Under the pieces are notes generated by a model. That model saw only the letters and a program-made list of their open reading frames with translations. It made no database searches and had not been told where the DNA came from. A program made the translations under genes and the position numbers. 64,000 nucleotides of DNA from Streptomyces sp. NBC_01244 (GTDB taxonomy: Bacteria > Actinomycetota > Actinomycetes > Streptomycetales > Streptomycetaceae): positions 1,612,001 through 1,676,000 of the forward strand of contig NZ_CP108488.1 in NCBI RefSeq assembly GCF_035987325.1, written 5' to 3'. This document shows positions 33,941 to 42,238 of the stretch, one piece after another (position 1 is the stretch's first letter; the number at the start of each line of letters is the position of its first letter).

Positions 33941-33974
33941 GCGGGGACGGGGTGGGACGGGGTGGGACCGGGTG
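33941..33974 (+). repeat. G-rich tandem tract
   Basis: Repeats of ACGGGGTGGG/ACCGGGTGG directly after the stop of the preceding gene give at least four runs of three or more G on the plus strand, so a G-quadruplex is possible. Confidence 0.6.
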
Positions 33975-34037
33975 GCATGAGTGCGCGGGCGAGGCACGCG
34001 TGGTGTCCGAGGCGGGTGTGAGGGGGAGGATGCGCTG

Positions 34038-34517
34038 ATGGATCCGGTGGAAGTGGTCCCGGTGGGTGTGGTGGTGGGCGGCCGCTCGGCGGTCGTCGAC
34101 GACGACTGGGGGCGGGAGACGGCGGTGATCCGCCTGGACCCGGAGCGGTTCGGTCCGCAAGCCCTGTACGGAATGGAGGACTTCTCGCACGTCGAGGTGG
34201 TCTTCCACTTCGACCGGGTGCCGGAGGCCAAGATCGAGACGGGGGCGCGGCGCCCCCGGGGGAATCCGGACTGGCCGCTCGTCGGCATCTTCGCCCAGCG
34301 CGGCAAGAACCGCCCCAACCGGCTGGGCCTCTCGCGCTGTCGCGTCGTGAAGGTGGACGTCCTGGCGGCGGACGGCCCGGAGTTGCACGTGGAGGGGCTG
34401 GACGCGGTGGGTGGGACTCCCGTGCTCGACCTCAAGCCGTACATGACGGAATTCGGCCCGCGCGGCGAGCACCGCCAGCCGGAGTGGGCGACGGAGCTGA
34501 TGCACGACTACTACTGA
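34038..34517 (+). CDS. TrmO/YaeB-like tRNA methyltransferase family protein
   Basis: A 159-residue protein of the UPF0066/TrmO family, whose characterised member N6-methylates t6A37 in tRNA-Thr using SAM. The family signature is visible as FAQRGKNRPNRLGLSRCRVV (usually RSPxRPNPIGLS), with VEGLDAVGGTPVLDLKPYM after it. Compared with E. coli TrmO it lacks the C-terminal half, as do many actinobacterial homologues. AGGGGGAGGA at 34021-34030 fixes the ATG at 34038; the frame is open from 33981. Confidence 0.82.
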   Translation: MDPVEVVPVGVVVGGRSAVVDDDWGRETAVIRLDPERFGPQALYGMEDFSHVEVVFHFDRVPEAKIETGARRPRGNPDWPLVGIFAQRGKNRPNRLGLSRCRVVKVDVLAADGPELHVEGLDAVGGTPVLDLKPYMTEFGPRGEHRQPEWATELMHDYY

Positions 34518-34534
34518 GTCGCGCGGGGGCGGAC

Positions 34535-34583
34535 GGGTGGGGTGGGGTGGGGTGGGGCCGGGCCGGGTGGGGCGGGGCGGGGC
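34535..34583 (+). repeat. GGGGT/GGGGC tandem tract, G-quadruplex candidate
   Basis: About eight consecutive runs of three or four G (GTGGGGTGGGG..., then GGGCCGGGTGGGGCGGGGCGGGG) fill the gap behind the TrmO-like gene. Strong G-quadruplex potential on the plus strand. Confidence 0.8.
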
Positions 34584-34689
34584 GTCGCCGAGTGTAGGCT
34601 CCGGGATTCCGTGAGCGCCCGGGCGACGGGCCGCACCGGGGAGCTCGGGGAACAGGGCCGGGCGTTGGGCGAGCCGACAGGAGTGCGGC

Positions 34690-35076
34690 ATGACTGCGGT
34701 GACCCGTTTGGTCACTTACACCGATCTGGACGTCGGCACCACGAGCGCTCAGCAGTTGTCGGTGTCGGCACGGCTGGAGGCCGTACTCGCGGACGGGCGC
34801 AGTGTGGTGTTGCTCGACGATCGCGGCTGGAGCACCTCGGGCCCGGCGGGCATCCCCGCGCTGACCTCCACCGAGGACATCGAGGAGACGGCCCGGACGG
34901 TGGTCGGGCCGGACGAGCCCTTCGACGGCATGACGCAGGAGCAGATGGCGGCCGGGCACTGGGGCCACCTGGCCGGGGTCCTCGGGCGGCACGGGGTGGA
35001 CGTGCCCGCACACGAGCTGGAGCTACTGCCCCATGACGTGGTGCTCAGCGAACGCCTTCGCGCGTGGATCAGCTGA
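34690..35076 (+). CDS. Conserved hypothetical protein
   Basis: A 128-residue soluble protein with no recognised domain. Distinct stretches are VSARLEAVLADGRSVVLLDDRGW and STEDIEETARTVVGPDEPFDGMTQEQM, and the C-terminus ends in a helical ELELLPHDVVLSERLRAWIS. AGGAG lies six bases before the ATG at 34690, which supports translation. Similar small proteins occur in streptomycetes, but I know of no assigned function. Confidence 0.65.
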   Translation: MTAVTRLVTYTDLDVGTTSAQQLSVSARLEAVLADGRSVVLLDDRGWSTSGPAGIPALTSTEDIEETARTVVGPDEPFDGMTQEQMAAGHWGHLAGVLGRHGVDVPAHELELLPHDVVLSERLRAWIS

Positions 35077-35100
35077 GGGACCGGCTGAGAGAACGGGCAC

Positions 35101-35170
35101 CGGTCGGTCAGCGCCCATCGGTCAGCGCCGGGTCGGTCGGCGCCGGGTCTGTCGGCGCCAGCCGGTCAGC
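35101..35170. repeat. Degenerate GGTCAGCGCC minisatellite
   Basis: Five imperfect copies of a 10-14 base unit of type CGGTCAGCGCC/CGGTCGGCGCC lie between two convergent genes. No coding potential is apparent. Confidence 0.7.
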
Positions 35171-35204
35171 GCACTGATCGGCACCCGGTGTTCGAGCCGG
35201 GGCT

Positions 35205-35234
35205 CCCCCGCGCCTGCAGTGCGGGGCGCGGGGG
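35205..35234. terminator. Hairpin terminator between convergent genes
   Basis: CCCCCGCGCC (35205-35214) pairs perfectly with GGCGCGGGGG (35225-35234) over a ten-base loop, seven bases from the MOSC gene stop. Confidence 0.7.
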
Positions 35235-35241
35235 ATGTGGC

Positions 35242-35787
35242 TCAGACGCGGTCGAGGGGGACGTGCGGGGTCGGGGGCAGAGTGACCTCGATGGTGTCGC
35301 CGGGGTGGATGGTGCCGCCCCGGTGGACCACGCCCATGATTCCGGCCTTGCGGAGCAGGTTGCCCTCCTCGTCCCGGCTCACCACCCGCTTGAGCAGACC
35401 GTGCTGGAAGGTGTCGATCTGCAGGCACGGGTTGCGCAGCCCGGTCACCTCCACCACCGCATCCGCACCGAGACGCAGCAACGTGCCGGTCGGCAGGGCG
35501 AGCAGGTCTATGCCTTCGGTGGTGACGTTCTCCCCGAGCTGGCCCGGCTCGACCTCGTGGCCGGCCTCGGCCACCTCCTCGAAGAGCTCCCGGTGAATCA
35601 GGTGCACCTGCCGGAGGTTCGGCTGCGTGGGGTCCTGGGCCACACGGGAACGGTGCTTGACCGTGACCCCCGCGTGGACGTCCCCCTCGACGCCGAGCCC
35701 TTCGAGGAGCGTGATGCTCGCGCGCGTGGGCTTGGTGAACGAGTAGACCCCGTTGCTGCTGACCGCCGCGACCTGCGCCGTGCTCAT
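35242..35787 (-). CDS. MOSC domain-containing protein
   Basis: A 181-residue MOSC (molybdenum cofactor sulfurase C-terminal) protein. Hallmarks are GLGVEGDVHAG at the start of the barrel, GQLGENVTTEGIDLLALPTGTLLRLG, and VTGLRNPCLQID with the conserved cysteine expected to bind or carry sulfur. Stand-alone MOSC proteins of this kind are usually YiiM-like Mo-enzymes. The ATG at 35787 follows AGGGGGG by nine bases. A hairpin terminator lies just past its stop. Confidence 0.88.
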   Translation of the reverse strand: MSTAQVAAVSSNGVYSFTKPTRASITLLEGLGVEGDVHAGVTVKHRSRVAQDPTQPNLRQVHLIHRELFEEVAEAGHEVEPGQLGENVTTEGIDLLALPTGTLLRLGADAVVEVTGLRNPCLQIDTFQHGLLKRVVSRDEEGNLLRKAGIMGVVHRGGTIHPGDTIEVTLPPTPHVPLDRV

Positions 35788-35809
35788 ATGGTTGACCCCC
35801 CTGCCGCCG

Positions 35810-35992
35810 TCAGCGGCCGATCTGCTTCCTGGATATGCCCCGCAGCCTACGGCGCTGGGAGGAGTCCAACAGCAGGTAGGCGGCCGCAGGAACTCCGATC
35901 AGGACCAGCAGTCCGGCCCAGAACCCGACCGCCCAGAACAGCACGATGGCTGCCACCACACCGGCAACCGCGATCTTTCCGCTCGTGGACAT
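35810..35992 (-). CDS. Small membrane protein, 60 residues
   Basis: A 60-residue protein with two adjacent hydrophobic segments (about residues 7-23 and 25-44), then a basic tail DSSQRRRLRGISRKQIGR. It is the end of a longer minus-strand reading frame, but the ATG at 35992 preceded by GAGGG is the credible start. Small proteins of this form, ending in RGISRKQIGR, are common in Streptomyces; the role is unknown. It lies 22 bases before the MOSC gene and may be co-transcribed with it. Confidence 0.7.
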   Translation of the reverse strand: MSTSGKIAVAGVVAAIVLFWAVGFWAGLLVLIGVPAAAYLLLDSSQRRRLRGISRKQIGR

Positions 35993-36173
35993 CTGCGGCA
36001 CCCTCTTTCTCCGTCGGCCACTACCCCACACAACGCGCGTTCGCGCCCGGCCGTTCCCGCTCGCGCGAACGGCCGGGGAAGTGACCCGGGTCACGGTGTC
36101 GCCACGGGCCGGGGCGGCCGCGGGTGGGTTACTCTCGGCCACCCTGTACTCGGTAGTCAAGTTTGAGGAATGC

Positions 36174-39122
36174 GTGCTCCCGACGATTTCCGGCCTCATC
36201 CCCTGCTCCGCCGCCTTCCTCCCCGCCGAACCGGCCCGCGAAGGCCGGATCGCCTTCTGGCGTACGGACCCGGCGCAGGACCTGCACCTGGACGGCCGGG
36301 GCGCCTCCGAGCAGCTCACCATCGTCACGCCCGATCTGCGGCGCACCACGGTGACGGCCCTCGTCCTGCCCCTCGCCGAAGCCCTGCCCCTGCTCACCCG
36401 GGTCCGGGCCGTCGCCTCGGCCGGCGCCGCGCCCTTCTGGGGCGCCGCCGCCCTGCTGGCCCTGCGCTTCGCCGCCCGCGGGCTGCTGCTGCCCGGCCTG
36501 AGCCCCGCCGGGTACGACGCCTGGCGGCTCGGGCCGCTGGACGCCGCCGACCTGGAGGAGGTCCGGGAGCTGGCGGCGGCCATGCCGCCCGAAGCGCACT
36601 GCGTACCGGCCGGCCCCCGCGGGGACGGCGACCCCGGCGCCCCGCCCCGGCTGCCCGCCCCGGAGCCGCTGCTGCGCGCCTTCCTCGACGCCGTCGCCGA
36701 CACCCTGCCCCGCTCCCCCGCCGCACCCGCCGCCGCCGGCGGCCCCGCCTTCGCCGCGCGCCCGGCCCGGCTCCACCCCGAGCTGCGCGACTGGGCCGCG
36801 GAGGTGGCGGCCGGGCACGACGCCGGGGTGCGGGTCTCGCTCCGCATCGAGGTGGACCCGGACGCCGAACCCCCCGCCTTCCGCGCCGTCCTGCAGATGC
36901 ACGGCCTCGCGGACGCCACCCTCGTCGCGGACGCCGCCGACGTCTGGGCCGGCTCCGGGCCCGCCGCGGCCGCCTTCCCGCCCCGCGCCCGTCTGGACGC
37001 GCTGCGCGCCCTGCGCCGTGCCGCCCGCTTGTGGCCGCCCCTCGCGCCGTTGCTCGGCGCGGCCGTCCCCGACGCGGTGGACCTCGCCGACGAGGAGGTC
37101 GCGGAGCTGCTCGGGGAGGCCTCCGGCGCCCTGGCGGCCGACGGAGTGCAGGTGCACTGGCCGCGCGGGCTCGCCCGTACGACGCTCACCGCGCGGGCCG
37201 TCGTGGGCCGGGCCTCATCCGGCTCCGACCTGCCCGGCCTGCTCTCCGCCACCGCGGCACACCCCGTCGGCTGGCTTTACGCACTGGGCGGCCAGGGCGA
37301 TCTGACCGCCGACGAGCTGGACCGGCTCGCCGAGGCGAAGCGGCCCCTGGTCCGGCTGCGCGACCAGTGGGTCCTGATCGATCCGGCCGCGGCCCGGCGG
37401 GCCCGGGCCCTCGCCCGCCAGGACCGCGAGGTGACGGCCGCCGACGCGCTGGCCGCCGTACTGACCGGCTCGGCGGAGCTCGACGGCACGCGGTACGACG
37501 TAGAGGCCACCGGCGCGCTGGAACGGCTCCGCACGCTCCTCACCACCGACCCCGAGGGTGCGGACCCGGAGCCGGCAGATCCCGGGCACCCTGGCCCCGG
37601 GCACCCGGATCCCGGGCACGCCGCCCCGGAGCGCGCCGCCCCGGAGCACGCCGCCGCGCCGGCCGACGCGCGGGCCGACGTGCAGGTCCCGGCCGCCCTC
37701 CGCGCCACCCTGCGCGACTACCAGCTCCGCGGCCTGCGCTGGCTCGCCCGCCTGACCGGGCTCGGCTTCGGAGCCTGCCTCGCCGACGACATGGGTCTGG
37801 GCAAGACCGTCACACTGATCGCGCTCCACCTGCACCGCCAGGAGCACGGGCACGAAGGGCCGACCCTGGTGGTCTGCCCGGCCTCGCTGCTGGGCAACTG
37901 GCAGCGGGAGATCGAGAAGTTCGCCCCCGGAACGCCGGTGCGCCGCTTCCACGGCTCGGGCCGCGGCCTGGAAGGGGCGGCCGGCGGGTTCGTCCTCACC
38001 ACCTACGGCACGATGCGCCTGGACGCGCCCCGGCTCGCCGCCGTGCGCTGGGGCATGGTCGTGGCGGACGAGGCCCAGCACGTCAAGAACCCGCGTTCCT
38101 CGACCGCCAAGGCCCTGCGCACCATCCCCTCGGCCGCCCGCGTGGCCCTCACCGGCACCCCGGTCGAGAACAACCTGTCCGAGCTCTGGGCCATCCTCGA
38201 CTGGACCACTCCCGGCCTCCTCGGCCGCCTCGGCACCTTCCGCACGCGCTACGCCGAGCCGGTCGAAAGCGGCCGCGACCCGCGGGCGGCGGCCCGACTG
38301 GGGGCGCTCGTCAGGCCGTTCCTGCTCCGCCGCAAGAAGTCCGACCCCGGAATCGCACCCGAACTGCCGCCCAAGACCGAGACCGACCACGCCGTGTCCC
38401 TGACCCGCGAACAGGCCGGGCTGTACGAGGCGGTCGTGCGCGAGACCCTCGCCGCGATCGCCGGGGCGGACGGAATGGAGCGCCGCGGGCTCGTCGTGAA
38501 GCTGTTGACCTCGCTGAAGCAGATCTGCAACCACCCCGCGCAGTACACGAAGGAGCAGCCCGGCTCGAAGGAAGCCGCCGGGGCGGCCTCCGGCAAGCTG
38601 GAGCTCCTCGACGAGCTGCTCGACACGATCCTGGCCGAGGGCGGCTCGGTGCTGGTCTTCACGCAGTACGTGACGATGGCCCGGCTCCTCGAGCGCCACC
38701 TGACGGCGCGCGGCATCGCGTCCCAACTCCTGCACGGGGGCACGCCCGTTCCGCGCCGGGAAGAGCTCGTGGACCGGTTCCAGGCGGGAGAGGCGCCCGT
38801 GTTCCTGCTCTCCCTCAAGGCGGCCGGCACCGGCCTCAACCTCACCCGGGCCGGGCACGTCATCCACTACGACCGCTGGTGGAACCCGGCCGTCGAGGAA
38901 CAGGCCACCGACCGCGCCTACCGGATCGGCCAGACCCAGCCCGTCCAGGTGCACCGCATCATCGCGGAGGGCACCGTCGAGGACCGGATCGCCGAACTCC
39001 TGCAACGCAAAAGGGCCCTGGCCGATGCCGTGCTCGCGGGCGGCGAGGCCGCACTGACCGAATTGAGCGACGCGGAGCTGGCCGAACTCGTCGCGCTCCG
39101 CCCGACCGCCTCCGGGGAGTGA
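36174..39122 (+). CDS. SNF2-family DEAD/DEAH helicase
   Basis: About 982 residues. The N-terminal half (about 1-490) is the uncharacterised region plus SNF2-associated domain typical of bacterial SWI2/SNF2 proteins. The C-terminal half is the helicase: DYQLRGLRWLARL, motif I DDMGLGKTVT, motif II ADEAQH, motif III LTGTPVENNLSELW, then LVFTQYVTM and motifs V/VI HYDRWWNPAVEEQATDRAYRIGQ. The GTG at 36174 has GAGGA four bases upstream and is preferred, though the frame is open from 35946. It is paired with a SWIM zinc-finger gene five bases downstream, a conserved actinobacterial two-gene unit whose function is not established, probably DNA repair or remodelling. Confidence 0.9.
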   Translation: MLPTISGLIPCSAAFLPAEPAREGRIAFWRTDPAQDLHLDGRGASEQLTIVTPDLRRTTVTALVLPLAEALPLLTRVRAVASAGAAPFWGAAALLALRFAARGLLLPGLSPAGYDAWRLGPLDAADLEEVRELAAAMPPEAHCVPAGPRGDGDPGAPPRLPAPEPLLRAFLDAVADTLPRSPAAPAAAGGPAFAARPARLHPELRDWAAEVAAGHDAGVRVSLRIEVDPDAEPPAFRAVLQMHGLADATLVADAADVWAGSGPAAAAFPPRARLDALRALRRAARLWPPLAPLLGAAVPDAVDLADEEVAELLGEASGALAADGVQVHWPRGLARTTLTARAVVGRASSGSDLPGLLSATAAHPVGWLYALGGQGDLTADELDRLAEAKRPLVRLRDQWVLIDPAAARRARALARQDREVTAADALAAVLTGSAELDGTRYDVEATGALERLRTLLTTDPEGADPEPADPGHPGPGHPDPGHAAPERAAPEHAAAPADARADVQVPAALRATLRDYQLRGLRWLARLTGLGFGACLADDMGLGKTVTLIALHLHRQEHGHEGPTLVVCPASLLGNWQREIEKFAPGTPVRRFHGSGRGLEGAAGGFVLTTYGTMRLDAPRLAAVRWGMVVADEAQHVKNPRSSTAKALRTIPSAARVALTGTPVENNLSELWAILDWTTPGLLGRLGTFRTRYAEPVESGRDPRAAARLGALVRPFLLRRKKSDPGIAPELPPKTETDHAVSLTREQAGLYEAVVRETLAAIAGADGMERRGLVVKLLTSLKQICNHPAQYTKEQPGSKEAAGAASGKLELLDELLDTILAEGGSVLVFTQYVTMARLLERHLTARGIASQLLHGGTPVPRREELVDRFQAGEAPVFLLSLKAAGTGLNLTRAGHVIHYDRWWNPAVEEQATDRAYRIGQTQPVQVHRIIAEGTVEDRIAELLQRKRALADAVLAGGEAALTELSDAELAELVALRPTASGE

Positions 39123-39127
39123 CACGG

Positions 39128-40498
39128 ATGAACGCCAAGGACCCGTACGCGAAGGACCCGTACGCGAAGGACCCGTACGCCAAGGACCCGTACGAGAAGA
39201 CCTTCCCGCCGTTCCCGCCCGCCCCCGGCCGCGGCTTCGCCCGCACCTGGTGGGGCCATGCCTGGCTGCGCGCCCTGGAGGACAGTGCGCTGGACGGGCA
39301 GCAGGTCAAGCAGGGCCGCCGGTACGCGCGTTCGGGCGCGGTCGGGGCCGTGTCCGTGCGGCCGGGCGGGCTGACGGCCGTGGTGCGCGACCCGGACGGG
39401 ACGGCGCACCGGACCGACGTGCTGGTGCAGGAGTTCACGGAAGCGCAGTGGGACCGGCTGCTCGGGCTGGCGGCCGCCGAGTCGGGTCACATCGCGGCGC
39501 TGCTCGACCGGGAGGTGCCGCCGGAGCTCGTGGAGGACGCGGCGGCGGCCGGGGTGGAGCTGCTGCCGGGGATCGGCGACCTCGACCCGCGCTGCGACTG
39601 CGACGAGTGGGACCACTGCCCGCACACGGCGGCGCTCTGCTACCAGGTGGCGCGGCTGCTGGACCAGGACCCCTTCGTGCTGCTGCTGCTGCGCGGGCGT
39701 GCGGAGGCCGGTCTGGTGGCCGAGCTGGAGGAGCGCAGCACGGCGGAAGCGGAGGCTCCGCAATCCGCCGCCGACGCGGTCGTCCCCGCGTCCGAGGTCT
39801 ACGCGTCGGAGGTTTACGCGGCGGCTGCCGACCTGCCCCCGCTGCCCCCGCCCGCGCGGCTGCCGGACGCGCCGGGCCAGCCTCCGACCCTGGACACGGA
39901 GACGGCGACGGAGCCGCCGGGCCTGGACGTGGACGGGGTGGAGTTCCTGGCGCAGGCGGCCGCGACGCAGGCGTACCGGCTGCTGGCGGAAGCGCTCGCC
40001 GCGGGCCACGCGGAGCGCGCCCCGCAGCCCGGGCCCACGATGGCGCAGGACGCCGTACGGCTCACGGCGCAGGCTCATGACCTTCGGGTCCGCTCCCGCC
40101 TGTCGGCGGCTTCCGACAGGGACCGGGCGGCCATGGACCGGGCCGTACTCGCCTGGGGCTTCGGCGGGGCGCAGGCCGTCGCGGTACTGGAGGAGGACTG
40201 GGCCCCCGACCGGGCGTCGCTCGCCCGGGCCCGGGCCGCGCTGGCGGCGGCCTGGCCCGACGGGGCGGACGCCGGCACCGAGAGCGACACCGGCACCCCG
40301 GCCCCGGTGCTGCGCCGGATCCGCGCCCGCTGGACGGAGCCGGGCGGCGACCGCCAGCTCCGCCTGGGCCGCGAGGGCCGCTGGTGGCCGTACCGCCGGG
40401 CGGCGGACCACTGGCTCCCGGCGGGCCCCTCGTCCACGGACCCGGCGGCGGCGCTGGCCGCGCTGGACCCGGAGGAGCCGGAGGATGCGGCGGGCTAG
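39128..40498 (+). CDS. SWIM zinc-finger protein
   Basis: A 456-residue partner of the SNF2 helicase. The SWIM motif CDCDEWDHCPHTAALCYQ (CxCx(n)CxH) lies near residues 158-175, preceded by ARTWWGHAWLRALED, the conserved start of this family. The N-terminus carries four exact KDPYA/KDPYE repeats (residues 4-23). A long Ala/Glu/Pro linker (about 205-290) separates the C-terminal helical part. The TAG stop at 40496-40498 is itself part of the left arm of a 38-base inverted repeat. Confidence 0.88.
   Translation: MNAKDPYAKDPYAKDPYAKDPYEKTFPPFPPAPGRGFARTWWGHAWLRALEDSALDGQQVKQGRRYARSGAVGAVSVRPGGLTAVVRDPDGTAHRTDVLVQEFTEAQWDRLLGLAAAESGHIAALLDREVPPELVEDAAAAGVELLPGIGDLDPRCDCDEWDHCPHTAALCYQVARLLDQDPFVLLLLRGRAEAGLVAELEERSTAEAEAPQSAADAVVPASEVYASEVYAAAADLPPLPPPARLPDAPGQPPTLDTETATEPPGLDVDGVEFLAQAAATQAYRLLAEALAAGHAERAPQPGPTMAQDAVRLTAQAHDLRVRSRLSAASDRDRAAMDRAVLAWGFGGAQAVAVLEEDWAPDRASLARARAALAAAWPDGADAGTESDTGTPAPVLRRIRARWTEPGGDRQLRLGREGRWWPYRRAADHWLPAGPSSTDPAAALAALDPEEPEDAAG
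39137..39196 (+). repeat. 15-bp x 4 in-frame minisatellite (KDPYA repeats)
   Basis: Four tandem 15-base copies of AAGGACCCGTACGCG-type units, in frame, encode KDPYA three times and KDPYE once. Copy number could vary without shifting the frame. Confidence 0.95.
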
Positions 40499-40659
40499 CG
40501 CTGTGGCCGGAAAGGTTTGCCGGGTCGCGGCGTTCGGTGCGGTGCATCGCAAGGCGGAGGACCGCGCCTCGTCCTGGACGTACCGGCGTGGTCCGACAAC
40601 GCGGCGAGGTGCCGTGCCGGGCGTCGCGACCCGGTGAACCTTTCCGGTCACAGCACTAG
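40495..40659. repeat. 165-bp palindromic element (MITE-like or terminator)
   Basis: The left arm 40495-40532 and right arm 40622-40659 are inverted copies, 33 of 38 bases identical, both ending in CTAG; all differences are transitions. The 89-base interior has no supported gene. The left CTAG contains the stop codon of the SWIM gene; the right CTAG is the target site duplicated by the IS element. It could be a miniature inverted-repeat element or a large terminator structure. Confidence 0.75.
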
Positions 40660-42101
40660 TAGGGCTTGGTCAGGTTCAGTCGTTGGTGGCGTGTCCGGAT
40701 GATCGGTTGTTCCGTTGATCGGGTGTGATGCCCGAGGAGTTGGCTGCGGTCCGGTGTGATCTGGAGGATTTCGCGGCGGAGGTGTTCGAACCGTTCGCGA
40801 GGGCGGATCAGCGTCGGTGGGGGTCGGTCTACCTGCGCGGGCTGCTGACAGATGGCGGACGCAAGTCCGTCGAGCCCATGGCCGCCCGGCTCGGGGAGGA
40901 CGGGAACCGGCAGGCCCTGGCACACTTCATCACCTCCAGCCCATGGAACCCGGCCCACGTGCGGGCCCGACTCGCGTGGATGATGCAGACGGCGATCAAA
41001 CCGACCGCACTGATCATCGACGACACCGGGTTCCTCAAAGACGGCGATGCCTCGGCTTGTGTGACGCGGCAATACACCGGCACCGCGGGCAAGGTCACCA
41101 ACTGCCAGGCAGGGGTCTCGCTCCACCTGGCCGGCGACCATGCCTCGGCGGCGGTCGACTGGCGGCTGTTCCTCCCGGAGACCTGGGACCCCGCCTCGCC
41201 GAAGGCCGATCCCGTCAAGGCGGCCCGCCGGGCGAAGTGCGGCATCCCCGAAGGCCTGGGCCACGTCGAGAAGTGGCAGCTGGCCCTGGACATGGTCGAC
41301 GAGACACGGTCGTGGGGCCTGGACGTCCCCCTCGCGATCGCCGACGGCGGATACGGGGACACCGCCGCTTTCCGTCTCGGCCTGGAGGAACGCGGGCTGC
41401 ACTACGTGGTGGGCATCTCCACCACCGTGACCGCCCAGCCCGGCGACGCGCTGCCCTGCACTCCGCCCTACCGCGGCACCGGACGCAAGCCGGTGGCAAG
41501 GTATCCCGAACCGGCCCGGAGCGTGAAGAACCTCGTCATCGAGGCCGGGAAACAGGCGGCCAGACCAGTGCAATGGCGCGAGGGATCTCGTCCCGGCACG
41601 GGCCGCAGCGGCTTCAAGCGGATGTACTCGCGATTCGTTGCCCTTCGGGTCCGGCCCGCCGGCCGCGAGGTCCGCAAAGCCATCGACGGGCCGGAACTGC
41701 CCGCGTGCTGGCTGCTGGCCGAATGGCCTGCCGATCAGGCAGAGCCGGTCCAGTTCTGGTTCTCGAACCTGCCCGCGGAGACACCGCTAACCACACTCGT
41801 GCGGCTGGCGAAGCTCCGCTGGCGCATCGAGCACGACTACCGCGAGATGAAACAGGCCCTGGGACTTGCCCACTTCGAGGGCCGCACCTGGAACGGCTGG
41901 CACCACCACGTCACCCTCGTCTCCGCAGCCCACGCCTTCTGCACCCTCCAGCGACTGGCCAGAGCCCCAAAAGAAACGGCGCCGGCCTGAGCCTCTACCG
42001 AATCGTCCGCGAACTGCAGACCCTCCTCGCCACCTGGGCCGGCGCCTGCCCCACCTGTCACCGCGACATACCCACCCTCACACCAACCTGACCAAGCACT
42101 A
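40660..42101 (+). mobile_element. Complete IS701-family insertion sequence, 1442 bp
   Basis: Terminal inverted repeats of 17 bases with one mismatch: left TAGGGCTTGGTCAGGTT (40660-40676), right AACCTGACCAAGCACTA (42085-42101). It is flanked by 4-bp direct repeats CTAG (40656-40659 and 42102-42105), the size and sequence type expected for the IS701 family. The single transposase gene is intact, so the copy may be active or recently inserted. Confidence 0.93.
40725..41990 (+). CDS. IS701-family transposase
   Basis: A 421-residue DDE transposase with a DUF4338/DDE_5-type core. Catalytic acids are placed as IIDDTGFLKDG, AIADGGYGD and WRIEHDYREMKQ; the C-terminus has the usual HFEGRTWNGWHHHVTL. 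It starts as GTG-ATG, so either 40725 or 40728 may be the start. The gene is uninterrupted and lies wholly inside the element, 65 bases from the left end. Confidence 0.93.
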   Translation: MMPEELAAVRCDLEDFAAEVFEPFARADQRRWGSVYLRGLLTDGGRKSVEPMAARLGEDGNRQALAHFITSSPWNPAHVRARLAWMMQTAIKPTALIIDDTGFLKDGDASACVTRQYTGTAGKVTNCQAGVSLHLAGDHASAAVDWRLFLPETWDPASPKADPVKAARRAKCGIPEGLGHVEKWQLALDMVDETRSWGLDVPLAIADGGYGDTAAFRLGLEERGLHYVVGISTTVTAQPGDALPCTPPYRGTGRKPVARYPEPARSVKNLVIEAGKQAARPVQWREGSRPGTGRSGFKRMYSRFVALRVRPAGREVRKAIDGPELPACWLLAEWPADQAEPVQFWFSNLPAETPLTTLVRLAKLRWRIEHDYREMKQALGLAHFEGRTWNGWHHHVTLVSAAHAFCTLQRLARAPKETAPA

Positions 42102-42238
42102 CTAGGCCGCCGGACCGGGGCGTACCGGCGCGGACCGGCCGCCCCGTGGCCCGCACTGGCCGACGTACCGCTTGTCGGGGCGGCGGGCCGGTACGACGAT
42201 GGGGCGCTCCGGGTACCAAGGCACCGCGAGAGGGCGAC

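Noticed and set aside
34535..35170. Possible CRISPR-like arrays in the short repeated tracts
   Set aside because: Units are contiguous or very short with no unique spacers; these are G-tracts and a minisatellite.
36170..39127. Long plus-strand open frame over the SNF2 gene, in frame with the SWIM gene
   Set aside because: Arg/Pro/Gly-rich shadow of the SNF2 frame; the SWIM protein starts at 39128 with its own ribosome site.
40817..42091. Second long plus-strand frame inside the IS element
   Set aside because: IS701 elements carry a single transposase; this frame is a composition shadow with no transposase motifs.
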